From positions 434,001 to 498,000 of the forward strand of contig NZ_QKLW01000001.1 of assembly GCF_003208215.1 (NCBI RefSeq): a DNA stretch of 64,000 nucleotides, read 5' to 3'. The notes beneath the pieces were generated by a model, which saw nothing but the letters and a program-made list of their open reading frames with translations, ran no database searches and had not been told where the DNA came from. Of the stretch, positions 7,976-16,994 are shown piece after piece. This stretch comes from Marinomonas alcarazii (GTDB lineage: Bacteria > Pseudomonadota > Gammaproteobacteria > Pseudomonadales > Marinomonadaceae). The position numbers and the translations under genes were made by a program. Each line of letters starts with the position of its first letter. Position 1 is the stretch's first letter.

Positions 7976-9889
7976 ATGATTCTTGATTGGTTACCTCCAA
8001 CTTTGATTGGTTTTCTTCTTGTGCTAGCGGGGATTGGTGCTATCCGCCGCATGAATTTATGGCGCGCAGGACAGGCTGAAAAAGTCAATATTCTGGCTGG
8101 TTTGCTGGCGATGCCAAAACGCTATTTGCATGACCTTCACCATGTTGTAGAACGGGATAAATACATGTCTCGTACACACGTTGCAACGGGTGGTGGTTTC
8201 GTCTTAGCCATGGTGCTAGTACTGTTTGTTCACCTATTTGGCGTTAAGAGCGAAATTCTTGCTTGGGCGCTACTAGCGGCTTTGGTATTGATGTTTTGTG
8301 GTGCTTTGTTTGTTTATAAGCGCCGCATGAACCCGCCATCGCGCCTTTCTAAAGGTCCGTGGATGCGCTTGCCGAAAAGCCTACTGACTTTTTCTATCAC
8401 CTTTTTTGTACTGACTTTACCTGCTGCAGGAATTCTTCCTGAAGGAACGGGTGGTTGGGTACTTACGCTTGTATTGTCTGTTCTTATTTTAATGAGCCTA
8501 AGTGAAATGCTGTTTGGCATGACGTGGGGCGGGCCAATGAAGCACGCTTTTGCAGGGGCTTTGCATCTTGCTTTTCACCGTCGTCCAGAACGCTTTGGTG
8601 GTGGCCGTTCCACTGGCTTGAAACCGGCTGTTTTAGGTGAGGCATCCCATGGCGTTGCGAAACCTACGGATTTCAAATGGAACCAATTATTAGGTTTTGA
8701 TGCTTGTGTACAGTGCGGTCGTTGTGAAGCGGTTTGCCCAGCATTCGCAGCAGGTCAGCCATTGAATCCCAAGAAACTTATTCAAGACATGGTGGTAGGT
8801 TTTGCTGGTGGTACGGATGCAAAGTATGCAGGTAGTCCTTACCCTGGTGTGGACGTTGGTAACGCGAAAGGTGCACCGGACCAGATTATCACTAATGGTT
8901 TGATCAGCTCAGATACGCTTTGGTCATGTACGACATGTCGTGCTTGCGTAGAAGAGTGCCCGATGATGATCGAACATGTGGACGCCATTGTTGATATGCG
9001 TCGTTTCTTGACCCTAGAAAAGGGCGAGACACCAAACAAAGGTGCTCAAGTTCTGGAAAACATTATCGCTACAGATAACCCGAATGGTTACTCGCCAGCG
9101 AGCCGAACTCACTGGGCGGCAGACCAAAACCTGAATTTGATGAAAGATGTGAAGCAAGCGGATGTGTTGTTCTGGGTGTCTGATGGTGCCTTTGATATGC
9201 GCAGTCAGCGAATTTTACGTGCGTTTGTGAAACTAATGAAAGCAGCAAATATTGACGTTGCGATCTTGGGTGATGAAGAGCTAGACAGCGGTGATGTTGC
9301 TCGTCGATTAGGTGACGATGCGGCTTTCCAAAGTTTAGCGAAGCGTAACTTGGCGACGTTGTCGAAATACAGCTTTAAAACAATCGTAACGACAGACCCG
9401 CATGCATTTCATTGCTTGAAAAATGAATACGGTGACTTTGGTTCTGATGCCCTTAAAGGCGTTGAAGTATTGCACCACACGACCTTCTTGAATCGTTTGG
9501 TGAAAGAGGGCCGTTTACAGCTAGATACTTTTAAAGGTGGCAAGGTTACTTATCATGATCCGTGTTATTTGGGCCGCTACAATGGTGAATATGACGCACC
9601 GCGTGAATTGTTGGCTAGCTTAGGTATTGATGTTGCTGAAATGGAACGTTCTGGTTACCGCTCTCGTTGTTGTGGCGGTGGCGGTGGCGCTCCGATTACG
9701 GATATTCCTGGCGAACGCCGTATTGCAGATATGCGTATGGAAGATGTGGTTAGCACTGGTGCCGAAATGGTTGCCGTGGGTTGTCAGCAATGTACTGCTA
9801 TGCTTGAAGGTGTTGTAGAACCAAGACCTGTTGTAAAAGATATTGCTGAAATTCTTGTTAGTCAACTTTCTGAGGAGGTGAACTCATGA
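7976..9889 (+). CDS. dgcB: Dimethylglycine demethylase, membrane iron-sulfur subunit DgcB
   Basis: Membrane-bound electron-transfer subunit for dimethylglycine demethylation, resembling PA5399. The 637-aa protein begins with about five hydrophobic segments (residues 8-180). Two 4Fe-4S motifs of the CxxCxxCxxxCP type follow, at CVQCGRCEAVCP (about 242) and CTTCRACVEECP (about 318). Two CCG-type cysteine domains lie at the C-terminus: PCYLG, RCCGGGGGA and GCQQC. This is the layout of heterodisulfide-reductase-like quinone reductases. ATG 7976 has TGAGGAC upstream. The stop overlaps the next start by 4 nt (ATGA). Confidence 0.93.
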   Translation: MILDWLPPTLIGFLLVLAGIGAIRRMNLWRAGQAEKVNILAGLLAMPKRYLHDLHHVVERDKYMSRTHVATGGGFVLAMVLVLFVHLFGVKSEILAWALLAALVLMFCGALFVYKRRMNPPSRLSKGPWMRLPKSLLTFSITFFVLTLPAAGILPEGTGGWVLTLVLSVLILMSLSEMLFGMTWGGPMKHAFAGALHLAFHRRPERFGGGRSTGLKPAVLGEASHGVAKPTDFKWNQLLGFDACVQCGRCEAVCPAFAAGQPLNPKKLIQDMVVGFAGGTDAKYAGSPYPGVDVGNAKGAPDQIITNGLISSDTLWSCTTCRACVEECPMMIEHVDAIVDMRRFLTLEKGETPNKGAQVLENIIATDNPNGYSPASRTHWAADQNLNLMKDVKQADVLFWVSDGAFDMRSQRILRAFVKLMKAANIDVAILGDEELDSGDVARRLGDDAAFQSLAKRNLATLSKYSFKTIVTTDPHAFHCLKNEYGDFGSDALKGVEVLHHTTFLNRLVKEGRLQLDTFKGGKVTYHDPCYLGRYNGEYDAPRELLASLGIDVAEMERSGYRSRCCGGGGGAPITDIPGERRIADMRMEDVVSTGAEMVAVGCQQCTAMLEGVVEPRPVVKDIAEILVSQLSEEVNS

Positions 9890-11184
9890 GCGAATTTCCC
9901 TCAACTGAGGCGACTTCAAGCGGTCTTCTAAGACGTGATCCAAGAACTGAATGGATTGCCCGTAACCGTTTGCACCCATTGCATAGCAGTGTGGTATCGG
10001 CAGGACAAGGCGAAGTGCGTGGTCCAACAGGGCTATTGCGTAAAAATCCTCACGTCATTGGCTTTATTGGCCCAAATGGGATCAAGCGTATCGACAGGGC
10101 TAACTTGTCAGCTGCTGGTCTTAATAGTAAAAAACGCGCTGGCGAAGCGAAAGAAGTTCAGCTGCCATTGCATGTTGTTGATAATCCAGACGGTTACATT
10201 ATGGTGGTAGCCGATATGATTGGCGGTCGTCTGACCAGCCATGACAAAGACATTCTTGGGTTGGCACATCAACTTGTGGCTGAAAATAAAGCCGCTGACA
10301 AAGGCAATATTGCCGTTGTACTAGTGTGTTTTGGTGAAAGTAAAGAAACCCAGTTTGATTTAGCGGGTGTCGATCGTCTGCTTCATATTACAGGCCAAGA
10401 GTTTGAAGGCTTTGCGCCAGAGGCAAGATTATCTGCTTTGATGCAAATAGAAGCTCAATATAAACCAGAGAACTGGTTGTTCCCCGATAGTATCCATGGT
10501 GGCACTGATTTAGCGTGCCGTTTAGCATCGCGTTTGGGAGAGCGTCCAGCAACGCAAGCTTGGCAAGTTACGGCAACCAGTACAGTAAGTCGTGGCGCGT
10601 CTGGAAGCTGTGATATTAGTAGAGAAACACCACGTATTTTGATGCTGATGGAAGAGTGTGCCAATGCCATTGAAGATACTCGACATCAAGTACTGGATCT
10701 AGAATTTGATGTTAATAGCGTCGATACCGGTGACAATTATCGCTTGATTGATCAGGGGCAAATTGAAGTCGATTCTAACGCTGTGCCTTTAGCGGAAGCT
10801 GAGTTTATCTTATCGGCTGGTAATGGTATCCATAATTGGGATCAATTCCATGCGGTCGCGGCGGCACTACGTGCTACTGAAGGCGCAAGTCGTGTAGCAG
10901 TAGACGATGGCTTTATGCCTCGTTCTCGCCAAGTTGGGGCATCTGGAACTTGGGTTACGGCACGTGTTTATCTGGCTGTTGGTATTTCTGGTGCGATTCA
11001 GCATATGCAAGGTATTGGGCAGTGTGACAAGGTGGTTGCGATTAATACCGATGCGGGCTGTGACATGGTGAAGCGTGCCGACTTAGCTGTTATTGAAGAC
11101 AGTGAGGCTGTTTTGGAAGCACTGATGAAACTTGCTCAAGAACATTATTCATCAAAGGAACAGGAGAAGAGTGATGCCGCCTAA
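9886..11184 (+). CDS. etfA: Electron transfer flavoprotein alpha subunit of the Dgc system
   Basis: An FAD-binding ETF alpha/FixB-like subunit, 432 aa, resembling PA5400. The N-terminal 110 residues are a linker-like extension containing two copies of a GLLR(R/K) motif (residues 13-17 and 50-54), not seen in housekeeping EtfA. The middle is the Rossmann-like ETF domain, and the C-terminal part carries the ETF-alpha FAD-binding signature (RQVGASGTWV, YLAVGISGAIQHMQG, INTDAGCDM). In this position it probably accepts or relays electrons between DgcA and DgcB. It is translationally coupled to dgcB by ATGA and overlaps the next gene by 11 nt. Confidence 0.9.
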   Translation: MSEFPSTEATSSGLLRRDPRTEWIARNRLHPLHSSVVSAGQGEVRGPTGLLRKNPHVIGFIGPNGIKRIDRANLSAAGLNSKKRAGEAKEVQLPLHVVDNPDGYIMVVADMIGGRLTSHDKDILGLAHQLVAENKAADKGNIAVVLVCFGESKETQFDLAGVDRLLHITGQEFEGFAPEARLSALMQIEAQYKPENWLFPDSIHGGTDLACRLASRLGERPATQAWQVTATSTVSRGASGSCDISRETPRILMLMEECANAIEDTRHQVLDLEFDVNSVDTGDNYRLIDQGQIEVDSNAVPLAEAEFILSAGNGIHNWDQFHAVAAALRATEGASRVAVDDGFMPRSRQVGASGTWVTARVYLAVGISGAIQHMQGIGQCDKVVAINTDAGCDMVKRADLAVIEDSEAVLEALMKLAQEHYSSKEQEKSDAA

Positions 11185-11950
11185 AGTTAATGTGGTTTCT
11201 TTGGTTTCTATTGGTCGTCACCCTCAGTCAGGTCGATCACGTCGTGCTGAGCAAGATGGTAGAGCTGTTGAGCTAGGTTTGAAACTGTCGAAAAAGTCTT
11301 TAACAGTTGTTCACGCTGGTGATGCTCAAGAACCCGTGCTGCGTCAATATGCAGGTATGGGGTTAGATTCGTTGACAGTCTTACCGCAACCGGCTGATGG
11401 CGATGCCTTGCCAATCTTGGTTGATTTCTTGAAAAGCAGTAAAGCACAAGTAGTACTAACGGGAGTTCGTGCCGAAAGTGGCGAGTCTTCTGGTATGTTG
11501 CCCTATTTATTGGCTGAACAACTCGGCTGGCCATTAGTGCCTCGCGTTGCAGAAATTTTGACAATAAAACAGGGTGCTGCAGAAGTTCTGTTGGCTTTAC
11601 CTCGTGGTCAGAGGCGTTCGGTTATTGTCAGCCTGCCTTTTATTGCTACAGTTGATAATGCCGCTGCTGAAGCGCGTCAAACGGCTTTCGGGCCAGGACT
11701 AAGGGCAGATTTTAAAGTATTGGATGTTAACAGTGTGAAGGATGAGGCTATGGCAACGTGGCAAATTAGCGCTGCCAAGCCTCGCCCTAAGCGTTTGAAA
11801 GTAGTGAAAGCCAAAACTGCAGCTGACCGAATGAAGGCCGCAACGGCGAAACCTGTTGGCGGTGGTGGCAAAGTCATGAAAAATGAAACGGCAGCTGAAA
11901 AGGCCCAAGCTATATTCGACTTATTATTAGAAGAAAAAGTGGTGCGCTAG
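11174..11950 (+). CDS. etfB: Electron transfer flavoprotein beta subunit of the Dgc system
   Basis: ETF beta/FixA-like partner of the preceding gene, 258 aa. Seen are VSIGRHPQSGRSRRAEQDGRAVELGL at the N-terminus and the AMP-binding-type region VLTGVRAESGESSGMLPYLLAEQLGWP at about 98-124, both in the ETF-beta fold. The C-terminal tail is rich in Lys and Ala. The frame opens at 11132, but ATG 11174 is preceded by AGGAGAAG and gives the proper N-terminus, overlapping etfA by 11 nt. The gene order matches the Pseudomonas dgc operon, so a dedicated rather than housekeeping ETF is inferred. Confidence 0.88.
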   Translation: MPPKVNVVSLVSIGRHPQSGRSRRAEQDGRAVELGLKLSKKSLTVVHAGDAQEPVLRQYAGMGLDSLTVLPQPADGDALPILVDFLKSSKAQVVLTGVRAESGESSGMLPYLLAEQLGWPLVPRVAEILTIKQGAAEVLLALPRGQRRSVIVSLPFIATVDNAAAEARQTAFGPGLRADFKVLDVNSVKDEAMATWQISAAKPRPKRLKVVKAKTAADRMKAATAKPVGGGGKVMKNETAAEKAQAIFDLLLEEKVVR

Positions 11951-12023
11951 ACCACTGTTTAGGTATAAGCTGTTAGTCCATTGTTGCTTAACTGAACAAG
12001 CATTTTGTATATAGGTATGCGTT

Positions 12024-12254
12024 ATGATGATTGTAGACTTAATTGATGAAGTCGACTTCAAGGAAAAGCTGATAGCCCTTGGGGCGCCTGTTACTTTAGA
12101 GCAAAGTTTGCCTGAAGTGCAGGAAGCCGTTTTGTCTTGGTTGCAGCAGTATCCTGAACAGACGCCTTTCATTAAAGACCTTTGCTTATCAATGCAAAAA
12201 GAAAACACGACGGTACTACCTGAAGTATATAGTGTCATAGCTGCATTTAGTTAA
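12024..12254 (+). CDS. Small hypothetical protein at the end of the dgc operon
   Basis: A 76-aa acidic protein with no recognised domain. It begins MMIVDLIDEVDFKEKLIALGAPV and is predicted mostly helical. It lies 73 nt after etfB on the same strand and ahead of the probable operon terminator, so it is likely co-transcribed with the dgc genes. Frame length and the absence of rare-codon clusters favour a real gene, but the evidence is position only. Function unknown. Confidence 0.6.
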   Translation: MMIVDLIDEVDFKEKLIALGAPVTLEQSLPEVQEAVLSWLQQYPEQTPFIKDLCLSMQKENTTVLPEVYSVIAAFS

Positions 12255-12654
12255 TCTGCATCAATTTACGATACTTATAAAGCACCAATGCAATGCTACT
12301 AAGGCTGCTTTATAAGTACGTTTTCCTTTAGATATTTCCTCTCTAAAATCCTTACACTTCCTGTGAAATATAATCTGTTTATCTGATTGTATTTTTTTAC
12401 AGCTTTATGTGCTTTTTAGATACATAAATTAGCATATTTAAACTACTCTAAATGTTGTTGATAAAGTATTTTTTAGTAAATTGAGGGAGTGAAGGAAAAG
12501 TAAGGAAGTACTGATTTCTACTAACTAGCTAATCAAGCGATATGAAGTATCAAAATTAGATTCTTTTAAAAGGTATTTCTCATATTGAATGAGTTCTCTG
12601 TGGACTTATCGTAAGCCCTTTCAGAGCCTTAATATTGGTGAATAGAATATTTGG
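12255..12654 (+). other. Gene-free gap with operon terminator and chemoreceptor promoter region
   Basis: No gene is supported here. The first 70 bases hold the dgc terminator described separately. The remainder (about 12360-12600) is strongly AT-rich and presumably carries the promoter of the chemoreceptor; no clear sigma-28 type promoter was found. Confidence 0.5.
12272..12323 (+). terminator. Probable terminator of the dgc operon
   Basis: Perfect 13-bp arms TACTTATAAAGCA (12272-12284) and TGCTTTATAAGTA (12306-12318) with a 21-nt loop, followed by CGTTTTCC. The stem is AT-rich and the T run short, so termination may be partial. Confidence 0.6.
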
Positions 12655-14631
12655 ATGACGTTTATGAAGATAAAAACCAAGCTATTGATTGCTTTTTCTG
12701 TTGCTACTTTATTGCCTGTTTTAGTGGTTAGTGCAATAACTGGCTTTCTTGCTTCTGATCAAGCGCTAAAAGGCTTTACGAAAAATAGTGGACAAACTAT
12801 AGGAGCTGTAGAAGACACCTTTGATCAATTTCTTACCGATATTAAATACGTTGTTGCTTTTATTGCTGAAAGTGATGCGATAACAGATCCAAATGCAGAA
12901 CCTTTAACAACTTATCATGATAAACAGGGCAAAGCGCCAAGCAAGATTGCTGCGCAAAATGGCGGTCGAGAGGCTGAGGTTTTTAACTTGTTTGAGGCGA
13001 TAGGCAAAAATAATCCTAACTATGTATACGTTTACACTGGTGATGTTGGCGATGGTTACATGGAGTGGCCAGGGACTTATGAATATGCAGAATGGCATCC
13101 AAAAAAACGCGCTTGGTATTCAAGAGCCCTAGAAACGCCTAATCAAGTGGCACTTCGAGACGCCTATTATTGGGAACCTGATGATGCTGTGTATGTATCA
13201 GCGGTACGTACTTATAACAAAGGCAATAATATTGGTGGTGTTGTCGCTGTTGATGTGTCTATAAAGACATTAACTGAAATGGCGAATAGAACGAAACTGG
13301 GCAATTCCGGTAGCCTTATGGTAATCGAAAACACTGGAACTATTTTGGTCGATGCCCTTCATGCTGAGAATAATTTTAAGAAAATTACCGAGCTAGACGG
13401 TGAGGCTTATCAAGCCATTGCCAATACATCTGATGGCGTCGTTAATTTCGAGCTAGATGGAAGAGACTATTATGCCAATGTTTATACTTCCCCAAATTTA
13501 GACTGGAAGTTTGTAGGTTTAATGCCTGCTGCAGAAATTTATTCAAGCACGGTTGAAATGATTAAAACCACGACGATCGTCTGCGTGTTGCTTTTGATTG
13601 TATTTGGTGTGGTTGCATTCTTAATGGCGAAAGGTTTGATCACGCCAATTGAGTCTGTTTCGAAACATTTGCAAATTCTTGCTGAAGGCGAGGGGGATTT
13701 AACTTCTCAAATTTCGATCAACACCAATGATGAGACAGGTACTTTATCTAATTGGTTTAATCAATTTATCGAAACGACTCGAAAACTTATAGTCGGTATT
13801 AAGAAGTCCAGTATTCAAATTGATAAAATCGCCGCTGAAACCTCAGCGAAAGCGAGTGAAGTGGCTCAGTCTGCGACAACGCAACTGCAGTCCATAGAGT
13901 TGATTGCCGAAGCTGGTCAGCAGATGTTGATAGCGTCGAATGAAGCGGCTGAAAGCTGCGCCAATTCAGCTCAATTCTCTGAGAAAGGCTTGGAAACGAC
14001 GATAGCAGGTAAGAATTTACTAAAAAGCAGTGCTGAAGGGGTGAATCGTTTAGGTACTCGCTTAAAAGAGTCGAATCAGATTATTACGGAACTGCAAAAA
14101 GAGACCACGAATATCAATCAGATTCTGTCAACGATTCAAGGTATCGCAGAGCAAACTAATTTGTTGGCATTAAATGCCGCAATAGAAGCGGCGCGTGCCG
14201 GTGAACAAGGCCGGGGTTTTGCTGTTGTCGCCGACGAAGTGCGAACCCTTGCTGGGCGTACCCAAGAGTCGACCGAACAGATTAGCAATATTTTGGGGCT
14301 TCTTGCGAACAGAACGAAACAAGCGTCAGATTCTATGATGATAAGTGTAACGGAATCAGAAAATGCGATTAATTTATCTGACCAAGCACTCGTATCGTTC
14401 GAGCAGATTGAAGAAGTGGTTAAACAAATGCGTGATATGACGATGCAGACCGCGGCTTCTGCAGAAGAGCAGCGTGCAGTAACCGAAGGGGTTAATGAAA
14501 ACATTAATTCAATCAGTGAGTCTGCGCACAGAGTATCGGATATATCTGGTGACGTTGCTGAACTGTGTCGCAAGCAAGATGAATTGAGTAAACAGTTACA
14601 CGTGATGGTGGTTCGTTTCCGTACGGAGTAG
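12655..14631 (+). CDS. Methyl-accepting chemotaxis protein with dCache_1 sensor
   Basis: A 658-aa transmembrane chemoreceptor. Helix 1 is at about 8-32. The periplasmic dCache_1 domain covers about 40-300, with KKRAWY (R152, W154, Y155), YYW at 171 and VAVDV (D200), which recall the amino-acid/amine-binding dCache motif. Helix 2 is at about 303-325. A HAMP domain and the MCP signalling domain follow, with the hairpin tip [20 protein letters not shown]. Start is ambiguous: ATG 12655, or ATG 12664 with GGATGA upstream. Its place just after the dimethylglycine operon makes a betaine-like ligand possible, but that is inference. Confidence 0.92.
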   Translation: MTFMKIKTKLLIAFSVATLLPVLVVSAITGFLASDQALKGFTKNSGQTIGAVEDTFDQFLTDIKYVVAFIAESDAITDPNAEPLTTYHDKQGKAPSKIAAQNGGREAEVFNLFEAIGKNNPNYVYVYTGDVGDGYMEWPGTYEYAEWHPKKRAWYSRALETPNQVALRDAYYWEPDDAVYVSAVRTYNKGNNIGGVVAVDVSIKTLTEMANRTKLGNSGSLMVIENTGTILVDALHAENNFKKITELDGEAYQAIANTSDGVVNFELDGRDYYANVYTSPNLDWKFVGLMPAAEIYSSTVEMIKTTTIVCVLLLIVFGVVAFLMAKGLITPIESVSKHLQILAEGEGDLTSQISINTNDETGTLSNWFNQFIETTRKLIVGIKKSSIQIDKIAAETSAKASEVAQSATTQLQSIELIAEAGQQMLIASNEAAESCANSAQFSEKGLETTIAGKNLLKSSAEGVNRLGTRLKESNQIITELQKETTNINQILSTIQGIAEQTNLLALNAAIEAARAGEQGRGFAVVADEVRTLAGRTQESTEQISNILGLLANRTKQASDSMMISVTESENAINLSDQALVSFEQIEEVVKQMRDMTMQTAASAEEQRAVTEGVNENINSISESAHRVSDISGDVAELCRKQDELSKQLHVMVVRFRTE

Positions 14632-14659
14632 ACATCATTTATCACTAAAAATGTAAATC

Positions 14660-14690
14660 AAAGGGCCATACAAAATGGCCCTTTTTTATT
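14660..14690 (+). terminator. Rho-independent terminator after the chemoreceptor
   Basis: Stem AAAGGGCCAT (14660-14669) and ATGGCCCTTT (14675-14684), loop ACAAA, followed by a T-rich tract. Confidence 0.9.
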
Positions 14691-14721
14691 TCTGTACTCT
14701 TCAAATTTCATTTGAAAAAAA

Positions 14722-14740
14722 GATAATAACGATTATCATA
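14722..14740 (+). promoter_or_regulatory. Fur box upstream of the orphan binding protein
   Basis: GATAATAACGATTATCATA matches the Fur consensus well, with perfect GATAAT/ATTATC arms separated by AACG. It lies about 30 bp ahead of the binding-protein start, so iron repression is expected. Confidence 0.75.
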
Positions 14741-14771
14741 TGCGATTAAATTTACTGATTTAGGTACTAGC

Positions 14772-15854
14772 ATGATTAAGTCGTTCATAATGCTTTTTTT
14801 AACGTTTTCTATTGGCTCAGTGTGGGCTGCTGAAGTGACGGTAAAAGATGTCTTGGGTCGTGATGTAACATTTGATGCGCCAGCGCAGCGAGTTATTGTG
14901 GGATTTTATCCTGAAGATTACATGGCAATCGGTACAGAGGCAGCTTTTGACAAAGTCGTTGGCATGTCTAAATACATTTGGCAGGCGCGCACTAGCAACT
15001 GGGAAATGTACGTCGAGCACCGTCCATCATTAGACGATATCCCAGAGATTGGTCGTGTGGACACACAAACCTTTTCTGTTGAGAAAGTTATTAGCTTGAA
15101 CCCAGATGTTGTGATGTTGGCTGACTGGCAGTACAAAGGCTTAGCAACAGATATCGAGCGTCTTGAAAGTGCGGGTATTAAAATTGTTGTCGTGGATTAC
15201 AATGCTCAGACATTAGAGCGCCATATTAAAAGTACAGAACTGATTGGTGTGATTACAGGCCAAGAAGAGCGCGCAAACCAGATTGCTACGGATTATAAAA
15301 ATACTGCAGACATGATTAGTAAGCGTCTTGCTGAAGCGAATTTACCAGAGCCTAAGGTGTATACAGAGTTTGGTGCTTCTGGTGTGCAAGAGCTTGGTTT
15401 TACCTTTGGTAAAAACATGTGGGGTGCTATTTCGACTATGGCGGGTGGCGACAATATTTCTGCGCCATTTGTTGAGTGGTGGGGTAAATTGAACCCAGAA
15501 CAAGTAATTGCTTCAAACCCTGATGTTATCGTTATTACGGGTTATGAAACAGGCAAAGGGTCTGATTCAATGATCATGGGGCAAGGTGTTGATAGAGCAG
15601 AAGCCCACAAGCGTTTAGAAGGCTATAAAAATCGTTTAGGTTGGTCATCTATTAATGCGGTTAAAAATAATCGTTTATATGCGGCTTATCATGGTGCATG
15701 TCGTACTATTTTCGATGCGGCTATGATTGAGTTCTATGCTAAGGCGATGTACCCAGATTTGTTCGCTGATTTGGATCCAGAACAATCGTATTTAGACTTC
15801 TACAAAAAATACCTTCCTGTAACGCCAAAAGGAACCTTTACTTTGGCGTTGTAA
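14772..15854 (+). CDS. Periplasmic iron/siderophore-type ABC substrate-binding protein
   Basis: A 360-aa class III (BtuF/FepB-like, Peri_BP_2) binding protein. A signal peptide is clear at residues 1-19 (MIKSF...GSVWA, cut before AEVTV). The family opening VTVKDVLGRDVTFDAPAQRVIV is followed by the two lobes joined by a long helix; NPDVVMLADWQYKG and NPDVIVITGYETG are the typical lobe signatures. A Fur box upstream indicates uptake of iron or a ferric chelate. No permease or ATPase gene is adjacent, so it must pair with a transporter encoded elsewhere. Substrate identity is not resolved; cobalamin or another metal remain possible. Confidence 0.85.
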   Translation: MIKSFIMLFLTFSIGSVWAAEVTVKDVLGRDVTFDAPAQRVIVGFYPEDYMAIGTEAAFDKVVGMSKYIWQARTSNWEMYVEHRPSLDDIPEIGRVDTQTFSVEKVISLNPDVVMLADWQYKGLATDIERLESAGIKIVVVDYNAQTLERHIKSTELIGVITGQEERANQIATDYKNTADMISKRLAEANLPEPKVYTEFGASGVQELGFTFGKNMWGAISTMAGGDNISAPFVEWWGKLNPEQVIASNPDVIVITGYETGKGSDSMIMGQGVDRAEAHKRLEGYKNRLGWSSINAVKNNRLYAAYHGACRTIFDAAMIEFYAKAMYPDLFADLDPEQSYLDFYKKYLPVTPKGTFTLAL

Positions 15855-15882
15855 AATCGATCTGATACTTGCTTAGAGCAAG

Positions 15883-15927
15883 AAAAAGGGGCTTTCTACA
15901 TGAGTGGTAGAAAGCCCCTTTTTTATT
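15883..15927. terminator. Strong bidirectional terminator
   Basis: Stem GGGGCTTTCTAC (15888-15899) and GTAGAAAGCCCC (15907-15918) flanked by an A run before and a T run after, so it works for both the binding-protein gene and the convergent galM. Confidence 0.92.
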
Positions 15928-15951
15928 TTGAGCCTTGGCTTAATTGAACCG

Positions 15952-16935
15952 TCACTCGAAAGCGTAACGCGTCACTTGCCTATAAGTGTCTTCAGGTGCA
16001 AGTAAAATTGGTGGGAAGTGTGACTGGTTAATGGCATCTGGCCAATGTTGTGCCTCAAGGGCGAGACCTGCGTAAGCCGATAGCGCGCCTTGGTTGATAT
16101 TTGATTCGGCACTCAGCTGAATGTGACGACCGTCATAAACCTGCAATCCTGGCTCGGTTGTTTGATAGTGCAATGTCAGCCCAGTGATAGGGGCTTTAAG
16201 TGTGGCAACGGTTTGTAACGGACGATGGCTGGCCAAAGAAAGGCAGAAATTGGTATCCAGTCCTGGGTAATCCTCTCGGCCAATAGTGCGGGACTGTAAA
16301 AAATCAAAGGCACTGCCTGCAGTTGGTGTGACTTCGCCCGTGGGAATTAACTCAGCATCCACTGGTAAGTAGTGGTCTGCTTGAATGCTAAGTTGATGAT
16401 CCAAGATGGAGCCTTTGCCATCAAGATTGAAATAGCTATGGCCGGCAAAATTACAAATGGTTAGCTGATCCGTTGTTGCGGTAATTTCCATTTCCAATGC
16501 GCTATCGATCAGGCGATAAAACACATTCACAATCATGTTACCTGGGTAACCCATTTCACCGTCAGCCAGTTGCGTTTGCAGCTGCACCATGTCGTCACTT
16601 TGCTCGATAATAGACCAGTTTTTACTGCCAGTTCCATCTGGGCCACCATGAAGGTGGTGAGCTTCTGGTAAGGTAGGAGGCAGCTGATAGGTTTTTCCAG
16701 CTATCACGGCATGCCCTTTATTGGTTCTGTTTGCTACTCGGCCAACCACAGCACCAAAGTATTTTGCCCCTTGAAGGTAATCGGCTATTTTTGTTGAGCC
16801 TAAAACCAAAGAATGCTCGTAGCCTTTAAGATAGACAGATTGAATGCTCGCACCCAATGTCAGAATCGACACCTTAAGCTGCGCGTTATTTAGCGTGATA
16901 GATTGAACTTGGTTTAAATCTGGCGCTACGTTCAC
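15952..16935 (-). CDS. galM: Aldose 1-epimerase (mutarotase)
   Basis: Interconverts alpha and beta anomers of aldoses; here probably L-arabinose or galactose released by the neighbouring GH51 enzyme. The 327-aa protein has galactose-mutarotase signatures: GAVVGRVANR near residue 65, HHLHGGPDGTGSKNW near 95 (catalytic His region), AGHSYFNLDGKG near 165 (second catalytic His) and a late Glu in LALEAQHWPDAIN that acts as base. A GTG start is used, with AAGGAT seven bases upstream. It is the last gene of the arabinoside operon, separated from the binding-protein gene by a hairpin. Confidence 0.92.
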   Translation of the reverse strand: MNVAPDLNQVQSITLNNAQLKVSILTLGASIQSVYLKGYEHSLVLGSTKIADYLQGAKYFGAVVGRVANRTNKGHAVIAGKTYQLPPTLPEAHHLHGGPDGTGSKNWSIIEQSDDMVQLQTQLADGEMGYPGNMIVNVFYRLIDSALEMEITATTDQLTICNFAGHSYFNLDGKGSILDHQLSIQADHYLPVDAELIPTGEVTPTAGSAFDFLQSRTIGREDYPGLDTNFCLSLASHRPLQTVATLKAPITGLTLHYQTTEPGLQVYDGRHIQLSAESNINQGALSAYAGLALEAQHWPDAINQSHFPPILLAPEDTYRQVTRYAFE

Positions 16936-16953
16936 GGAAGTATCCTTTCAAAT

Positions 16954-16974
16954 AAAAGGGAGCCGAAGCTCCCG
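16954..16974 (-). terminator. UUCG-loop attenuator between binding-protein gene and galM
   Basis: On the minus strand GGGAGC-TTCG-GCTCCC is followed by TTTTATTT, a compact tetraloop terminator placed inside the operon. It probably lowers expression of galM relative to the binding protein upstream. Confidence 0.75.
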
Positions 16975-16994
16975 AAAGTGTAGACAGATGACGA

